NCBI RefSeq assembly: GCF_965219595.1
Contig: NZ_OZ244781.1
Coordinates: 3,534,001-3,598,000, forward strand
Source: Poriferisodalis sp022821985
Lineage (GTDB): Bacteria; Actinomycetota; Acidimicrobiia; Acidimicrobiales; Poriferisodalaceae
Direction: 5' to 3'
Length of the DNA stretch: 64,000 bases
A program made the position numbers and the translations under genes. The notes beneath the pieces were generated by a model. The model saw only the letters and a program-made list of their open reading frames with translations. It had not been told where the DNA came from and ran no database searches. Below, in pieces: positions 58,911 to 64,000 of the stretch (position 1 is the stretch's first letter; each line of letters starts with the position of its first letter).

Positions 58911-60211
58911 CTGGCGTCGACGGCCAGGCGCACGCCCGAGAAGTGCCAGCGGGTGTGGGGATGAAAGAAGTTGCGGTAGGTCGACCGGATGTGACCTTCG
59001 GGCGTCGCGCAGCAGCCGCCTCGCAGCACCATCTGGTTGATCATGAACTTGCCGTTGTACTCGCCCACGGCGCCGGGAGCGACGCGGAAGCCCGGGTATG
59101 CGCTGTAAGGGCTCGACGTCCATTCCCACACATCGCCGTACATCTGCAGCAACGGCGCTGACCCCGAGGCGCCTGCTTGCGGCACCGCAGGCGCCGGGGC
59201 GGGATGCAGCCCGGCACTGCTGCCAATGTTGCCGAAGATCGGCAAGCCGTCGGCAGCATGCTCCCACTCGAATTCTGTCGGGAGCCGGGCACCGGCCCAG
59301 CGAGCGAACGCTTCGGCCTCGTAGTACGACAGGTGGCACACCGGATCGCCCGGCGCCACGGCCTTGAGGCCCTCGAGCGTGAATACCTGCCAGCCGTCGT
59401 CGGCGAGATGCCAGTACGCCGGTGAGTCCCAGCCGTGAGCAATGCGTTGGCCCCAGCCGTCAGACAGCCACAGCGTCGGCGTGTCGTAGCCGCTGTCGGC
59501 CATGAACGCCAGCCACTGGGCGCAGGTCACCGGGCGGTCGGCCAGCCGGAACGACTCGGTCAGCGCCCGGTGACGGGGCCCCTCATTGTCGAACGCGAAG
59601 CCGCATCCGTCGTGACCAACGTCGATCTCGCCGCCGTCGAAGCTCACCCAGCAGGCTTCGGGGGCACAGGCCGCGTCGGCGCTGACCGCTGCTGTGTTGC
59701 AGGGCTGTTGGTACGCCGGCCACAGCGCCGGGTTGCACGACAGCACGTGCTTGATGTCCATGAGGATGAGCTCTTGATGCTGCTGTTCGTGATGCAGGCC
59801 GAGCGTCACCAGGTCCGCGATCTCGGGGGCGATGCCGCCGCAGAGCAGCCGTTCCATCGCCATGTCGACATGGCGGCGGTATGCCGTGATCTCAGCGCAC
59901 GACGGGCGCGACAGGTTGCCGCGCTCCGGGCGCGGGTGTCGCTTCCCGATGGTCTCGTAGTACGAGTTGAACAGGAATCCGAAGGCCGGGTCGTGCTCGA
60001 CGTAGCCGTCGAGGTGCGGTTTGCACAGGAACGTCTCGAAGAACCAGGTGACGTGCGCCCGGTGCCATTTGGTGGGGCTGACATCGGGCATCGTCTGGAT
60101 GCACTGGTCTTCATCGCTCAGCGGTGCAGTGAGCGCATCGGTGTGCGCTCGCACCGAGCGGTAGCTCCCGAGCAAATCCGGCGACGTGTCGCTGGTCATG
60201 GATGTGGCCAT
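58907..60211 (-). CDS. egtB: Ergothioneine biosynthesis sulfoxide synthase EgtB
   Basis: 434 residues. The N-terminal DinB-like part has the iron ligands His53 (RAHVTWFFET) and H141-x3-H145-x-E147 (LHHEQQHQEL). The C-terminal formylglycine-like domain has RLPTEFEWEHAA, QMYGDVWEWTSSPY and VLRGGCCATP. It joins hercynine to cysteine or glutamylcysteine with oxygen. EgtA, EgtC and EgtE are absent, so either they lie elsewhere or this is the short pathway using cysteine directly. The upstream 248 bp to the carboxylase gene show no other gene. Confidence 0.94.
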   Translation of the reverse strand: MATSMTSDTSPDLLGSYRSVRAHTDALTAPLSDEDQCIQTMPDVSPTKWHRAHVTWFFETFLCKPHLDGYVEHDPAFGFLFNSYYETIGKRHPRPERGNLSRPSCAEITAYRRHVDMAMERLLCGGIAPEIADLVTLGLHHEQQHQELILMDIKHVLSCNPALWPAYQQPCNTAAVSADAACAPEACWVSFDGGEIDVGHDGCGFAFDNEGPRHRALTESFRLADRPVTCAQWLAFMADSGYDTPTLWLSDGWGQRIAHGWDSPAYWHLADDGWQVFTLEGLKAVAPGDPVCHLSYYEAEAFARWAGARLPTEFEWEHAADGLPIFGNIGSSAGLHPAPAPAVPQAGASGSAPLLQMYGDVWEWTSSPYSAYPGFRVAPGAVGEYNGKFMINQMVLRGGCCATPEGHIRSTYRNFFHPHTRWHFSGVRLAVDAR

Positions 60212-60459
60212 AGGGCCCGCCGGAGGGTAGTGGACCTATATGAAGCAAATGCAAGCCTCAGATGGACGAGCGCTCATGTTTCTGGCGATCCTGTGCCGGA
60301 ATCCGCATGGCCCTAGTACAGATCTGGGGCTCAATCGACGCGAACTGGGTGCTCTGCGGTAAACACGCGGGGCGGAAATGGCGCTCTGTGAGTGCCGCGA
60401 CGGGTTCGCGGCCGTTTGTGCCGGCACCCAGCAGGGTTGCGAACAGGGAGACAGCATCG

Positions 60460-63400
60460 ATGGGCCTCAAGAAGCTGCTGATAGCGAACCGCGGCGAGAT
60501 TGCGGTGCGGGTGGCACGGGCGGCCAGCGAGCTCGGCATCGGCACGGTTGCGATTGCAGGTGACGACGACACTGCCTCGCTGCACACCCGGGTGGCCGAC
60601 GAGTCGATCACGCTCGACGGCCGGGGTGTTGCGCCCTACCTCGACGTCGACCAGGTGGTCGGCGCTGCTGCGGGGGCTGGCTGCGACGCAGTCCATCCGG
60701 GCTACGGATTTCTGGCCGAGAACCCGGCCTTGGCGCTTGCCTGCAAGGCCGGCGACATCACCTTCGTGGGACCCAGCGCGCTCCAACTCGAGCTCTTCGG
60801 CGACAAGCTCGCCGCGCGGGCACTCGCACAGCAGCACGATGTTCCGCTGCTGCCCGCCACGTCCGAGCCGACATCGGTCGAAGCCGCTCAGGCCTTCTTC
60901 GACGAGCACGGGCCGATGATGATCAAAGCCCTCGCCGGGGGCGGCGGGCGCGGCATGCGCGTCGTGCGCTCGGCGGAGGAACTTGAGGCGGCATACGAGC
61001 GCTGTGCCAGCGAGGCTGCGGCCGCGTTCGGCAATGGCGATCTCTACGTGGAGCGGCTGATCGAGCGTGCCCGCCACATCGAGGTGCAGATCGTCGGTGA
61101 CGGCGAGTCGGTCGCCCATCTGGGCGAGCGGGAATGCACGCTGCAGCGCCAGAACCAGAAGATCGTCGAGATCGCGCCCTCGCCCACCCTCACGACCGAT
61201 GCCCGCCAGGCGGTGTGCGATGCCGCCACCGAGATGGCCAGAGCAGTCGGCTATCGCAGCCTGGGCACCTGGGAATTTCTCGTCGACGCCGACGACCCGA
61301 GCAAGATCGCCTTCTGCGAGGTCAACGCCCGCATCCAGGTCGAGCACACGGTCACCGAGGAGGTCACCGGTGTCGATCTTGTGGCCGCGCAGTTGCGGAT
61401 CGCCGGCGGCGCCCGCCTTGCCGATGTGGGGTTAGCGCAGCCAGACGTGCCGTCGCCGCGCGGGTACGCCATCCAATGCCGCGTCAACACCGAGACGATG
61501 CAGCCCGACGGCACCTCGCGCCCGAGCGGCGGTGTGCTCGCCGCGTTCGAGCCTCCCACCGGTCCGGGACTCCGCACCGACACCTACGGCTACGTGGGCT
61601 ACGGCACCAACCCCAGCTTCGACTCGCTGCTCGCAAAGGTCATCGCCTACAGCCCAAGCCGCGAGTACGCCGACGCGGTCCGCCGTGCGCGCCGGGCCTT
61701 GGGCGAGTTCCGCATCGACGGCGTGGCCACGAACCTGGGGTTCCTCGCCGCGCTGCTCGACCGGCCCGAAGTGACCAGCAACGAGCTCACCACCAGCTTC
61801 GTGGCCGATCACGCCGAGGCGCTATGCACGGCTGCCGCCCAGGCGGCCTCGGTCTGGGCGTCCGATGAGCCGGTGGCCGCCGCTAGTGCCGGCGGGCGGG
61901 CTGGTGCGACGGTCGGAAGCGATCCGCTGGCCGTGCTGCACCACGGCGACATCGACGACGCCCCTGCAGACCGGGCCGCATCTGACGCCGTCCGGGCCCA
62001 GGCAATGGCTTCAGGCACGGCCTCGCTCCACGGCGTGCCGGTGGCGACCGTGACCGGCCCCGACGGCAGCATCGCGGTTGCGGCACCGCTGCAGGGCACG
62101 ATCGTCTCGCTCGCTGTCGCCGAAGGCGACCCCGTCGCAGAGGGCCAGCAGGTGGCGGTGATGGAAGCGATGAAGATGGAGCACGTCGTGACCTCGACGG
62201 TCACGGGCATCGTGCGGATGCTGGGCGTGGCGCCTGGCGACACGGTGTACGAGGGGCACTCGCTGCTGTTCGTCGAGGAAGCCGAGGTCTCCGTGGAGCT
62301 GGCCGAAGCAGCCTCCTCGGTCGATCTCGACTACATCCGGCCCGATCTGGCCGAAGTATTCGACCGCCGCGGCTTCGGCCTCGACGAGAACCGGCCCGAC
62401 GCCGTTGCCAAGCGTCACGGTCGGGGTCACCGCACGGCGCGCGAGAACATGGCCGACCTCGTCGATGAGGGCACGTTCGTGGAGTACAGCCCGCTGATGG
62501 TGGCTGCGCAGCGCCGCCGCCGCTCCATGGAAGACCTGATCGCCAACACCCAGGGCGACGGCATGGTGGCGGGCGTGGCCAGCGTCAACGGCGACCTCTT
62601 CGGCCCCGAGCAGTCTCAGGCCATGGTGATGTCCTACGACTACATGGTGCTGGCGGGCACCCAGGGCGGGAACAACCACCGCAAGAAGGACCGCATGTTC
62701 GAGATCGCCGAGCACAACCGCCTGCCGGTGGTGCTGCTGGCCGAGGGTGGCGGCGGCCGGCCGGGCGATACCGACGGCATCGGCGGCTCGGGGCTGGACT
62801 GCTGGGCATTCACCTTCTTTGCCCAGCTCAGCGGCTTGGTGCCGCTCGTGGGCGTCACCAACGGTCGCTGCTTTGCGGGCAACGCGGTGCTGCTGGGCTG
62901 CTGCGACGTGATCATCGCGACCGAGGGCTCGAACATCGGCGTCGGCGGACCCGCCATGATCGAAGGCGGCGGCTTGGGCGTGTTCCGTCCCGAGGAGGTC
63001 GGCCCGGTCGACGTTCAGTGGCCCAACGGCGTCATCGATGTGCTGGTGGAAGACGAGGCCGAGGCGATCGTGGCTGCCAAGCAGTACCTGTCGTACTTCC
63101 AGGGCTCTGTCGACGAGTGGGAGTGCCACGACCAGCGCGAACTGCGGCATCTGGTGCCTGAGAATCGCCTGCGGGCCTATGACGTGCGCGACATCATCGA
63201 CAAGCTCTGCGATGTCGATTCGGTGATGGAGCTGCGCCGCGGCTGGGGACCGGGATGCGTCACCTCACTGGCACGCATCGAAGGGCGCCCGATCGGCGTG
63301 GTGGCCAACAACAACCACCATCTCGGCGGTGCCGTCGATGCCGACACCGGCGACAAGGCCGCCCGGTTCATCCAGCTCTGCGACGCGTACGACATCCCGC

Positions 63401-63891
63401 TGCTGTTCCTGTGCGACACGCCGGGGATCATGGTGGGCCCCCAGGCCGAGTACGAGGCCACGGTGCGCCATGCAGCCCGCATGTTCGTGACAGCGGCCAA
63501 TGTGACGGTGCCGTTCATGACCATCGTGCTGCGCAAGGGCTACGGGCTGGGAGCCCAAGCCATGGCCGGCGGCAGCTTCAAGGCGCCGACGTTCACCGTG
63601 TCGTGGCCGACCGGCGAGTTCGGCGGCATGGGCCTCGAGGGCTTCGTGAAGCTGGGCTACCGCCGCGAGCTCGAGGCCATCGAGGACCCCACCGAGCGCA
63701 TAGCGGAGTACGAGAAGCGAGTGGCCCGACTGTACGAGCAGGGCAAGGCCGTCAACACGGCCACGTTCTTCGAGATCGACGACGTGATCGATCCCGCCGA
63801 GAGCCGCGACTGGGTCCGCATGGCGCTGCTGGCGGCCCCCAAACCGCCCCCGCGCACCGGCAAGAAGCGCCCCATGGTCGACACCTGGTAG
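60460..63891 (+). CDS. Single-chain biotin-dependent acyl-CoA carboxylase (BC-BCCP-CT)
   Basis: 1143 residues joining what are usually separate alpha and beta subunits. Residues 1-450 are biotin carboxylase (LLIANRGEIAVRVARAASEL, GGGGRGMRVVRS, FCEVNARIQVEHTVTEEVTG). BCCP carries the biotinylated Lys572 in MEAMKMEHVV. From about 635 to the end is the carboxyltransferase (RHGRGHRTARENMADLVDEG, GGRPGDTDGIGGSG, GYGLGAQAMAGGSF). The order resembles the known single-chain long-chain acyl-CoA carboxylases. Substrate, propionyl-, acetyl- or longer acyl-CoA, is not readable. ATG 60460 has GGGAG upstream. Confidence 0.93.
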   Translation: MGLKKLLIANRGEIAVRVARAASELGIGTVAIAGDDDTASLHTRVADESITLDGRGVAPYLDVDQVVGAAAGAGCDAVHPGYGFLAENPALALACKAGDITFVGPSALQLELFGDKLAARALAQQHDVPLLPATSEPTSVEAAQAFFDEHGPMMIKALAGGGGRGMRVVRSAEELEAAYERCASEAAAAFGNGDLYVERLIERARHIEVQIVGDGESVAHLGERECTLQRQNQKIVEIAPSPTLTTDARQAVCDAATEMARAVGYRSLGTWEFLVDADDPSKIAFCEVNARIQVEHTVTEEVTGVDLVAAQLRIAGGARLADVGLAQPDVPSPRGYAIQCRVNTETMQPDGTSRPSGGVLAAFEPPTGPGLRTDTYGYVGYGTNPSFDSLLAKVIAYSPSREYADAVRRARRALGEFRIDGVATNLGFLAALLDRPEVTSNELTTSFVADHAEALCTAAAQAASVWASDEPVAAASAGGRAGATVGSDPLAVLHHGDIDDAPADRAASDAVRAQAMASGTASLHGVPVATVTGPDGSIAVAAPLQGTIVSLAVAEGDPVAEGQQVAVMEAMKMEHVVTSTVTGIVRMLGVAPGDTVYEGHSLLFVEEAEVSVELAEAASSVDLDYIRPDLAEVFDRRGFGLDENRPDAVAKRHGRGHRTARENMADLVDEGTFVEYSPLMVAAQRRRRSMEDLIANTQGDGMVAGVASVNGDLFGPEQSQAMVMSYDYMVLAGTQGGNNHRKKDRMFEIAEHNRLPVVLLAEGGGGRPGDTDGIGGSGLDCWAFTFFAQLSGLVPLVGVTNGRCFAGNAVLLGCCDVIIATEGSNIGVGGPAMIEGGGLGVFRPEEVGPVDVQWPNGVIDVLVEDEAEAIVAAKQYLSYFQGSVDEWECHDQRELRHLVPENRLRAYDVRDIIDKLCDVDSVMELRRGWGPGCVTSLARIEGRPIGVVANNNHHLGGAVDADTGDKAARFIQLCDAYDIPLLFLCDTPGIMVGPQAEYEATVRHAARMFVTAANVTVPFMTIVLRKGYGLGAQAMAGGSFKAPTFTVSWPTGEFGGMGLEGFVKLGYRRELEAIEDPTERIAEYEKRVARLYEQGKAVNTATFFEIDDVIDPAESRDWVRMALLAAPKPPPRTGKKRPMVDTW

Positions 63892-63902
63892 GTGCCTGGA
63901 CA

Positions 63903-63943
63903 CTCGGATTCTCCGAGCATTTTGTACTCGGTTTTTCCGAGTA
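63903..63943. repeat. Two related palindromes, ACTCGG-type, 24 bp apart
   Basis: CTCGG-ATTCT-CCGAG (63903-63917) and TACTCGG-TTTTT-CCGAGTA (63925-63943) have the same core with centres 24 bp apart. They lie between the carboxylase and a leftward gene. They could be tandem terminator hairpins for convergent genes or paired operator sites. Confidence 0.5.
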
Positions 63944-63967
63944 TCGAAGTTGCTCTCGTCCGTTCGA

Positions 63968-64000
63968 TCAGGCGAGGAGTTCGGCGACGGCGAGTTCGGC
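63968..64000 (-). CDS. C-terminal end of a leftward gene, partial
   Basis: Ten codons and a TGA read AELAVAELLA on the leftward strand, entering from beyond the window. The sequence is too short to identify or to be sure it is coding. Confidence 0.25.
   Translation of the reverse strand, partial: AELAVAELLA

Overview
This window is high-GC, densely coding DNA from an actinobacterium. An Acidimicrobiia-like lineage is my best guess. It rests on an EgtB-EgtD pair, a CysO-CysM sulfur-carrier pair, an MBL-rph-rdgB block, an SCO6745-family gene, an actinobacterial type of secreted protein, and many genes that start without a Shine-Dalgarno sequence. No rRNA or intact tRNA is present, so the assignment is inference.

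Layout. 1-19 kb is a catabolic block. It holds two CaiB-type CoA-transferases, two amidases, two alpha/beta hydrolases and a TesB thioesterase. Its core is a leftward run (aminotransferase, Rieske oxygenase, second aminotransferase, amidase, thioesterase) divergent from a rightward fused HyuA-HyuB ATP-dependent amidohydrolase, a hydrolase and a lone xanthine-dehydrogenase-type molybdenum subunit. 19.1-26.6 kb is a defence island of lower GC. An MmeI-like restriction-methyltransferase overlaps a Septu-like PtuA ATPase by an ATGA junction, and a PtuB HNH nuclease follows. Next come an unknown overlapping membrane/coiled-coil gene pair, a tRNA-like remnant, and a DUF4143-type ATPase with three 23-bp-phased upstream repeats. 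26.9-35.1 kb is housekeeping: thiolase, rpe, clpP, rdgB, rph, MBL hydrolase, lipoprotein, cysM, cysO and smpB. 35.1-42 kb is a probable aromatic-catabolic operon (RraA-like aldolase, VOC dioxygenase, HpaB-type hydroxylase, luciferase-like monooxygenase, alpha/beta hydrolase) divergent from an alkylsulfatase-like MBL protein.

42.4-47.9 kb is a mobile-element scar. An IS3-family element with 12-bp perfect terminal repeats and a 3-bp duplication splits a 495-codon gene of unknown function; removing it restores the frame exactly. A second IS3-family element, an IS1595 transposase fragment, a truncated DUF4238 gene and a truncated Abi-like gene lie next to it. 48-53.4 kb holds an EamA transporter, an HTH-MT-A70 methyltransferase with a perfect palindrome at its start, a convergent BglII-like endonuclease, a third amidase and a VapBC toxin-antitoxin pair with a visible operator. 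53.5-64 kb holds an enoyl-CoA hydratase, a dienelactone hydrolase, an SCO6745-family protein, a nitroreductase, an alcohol dehydrogenase lacking the structural zinc lobe, egtD-egtB, and a single-chain biotin-dependent acyl-CoA carboxylase.

The strongest candidates for something new are the tightly coupled restriction-Septu operon with its unknown neighbours, the HTH-methyltransferase restriction unit, the interrupted 495-codon gene, and the aminotransferase-Rieske-amidase pathway. All were read by eye, with no database search.
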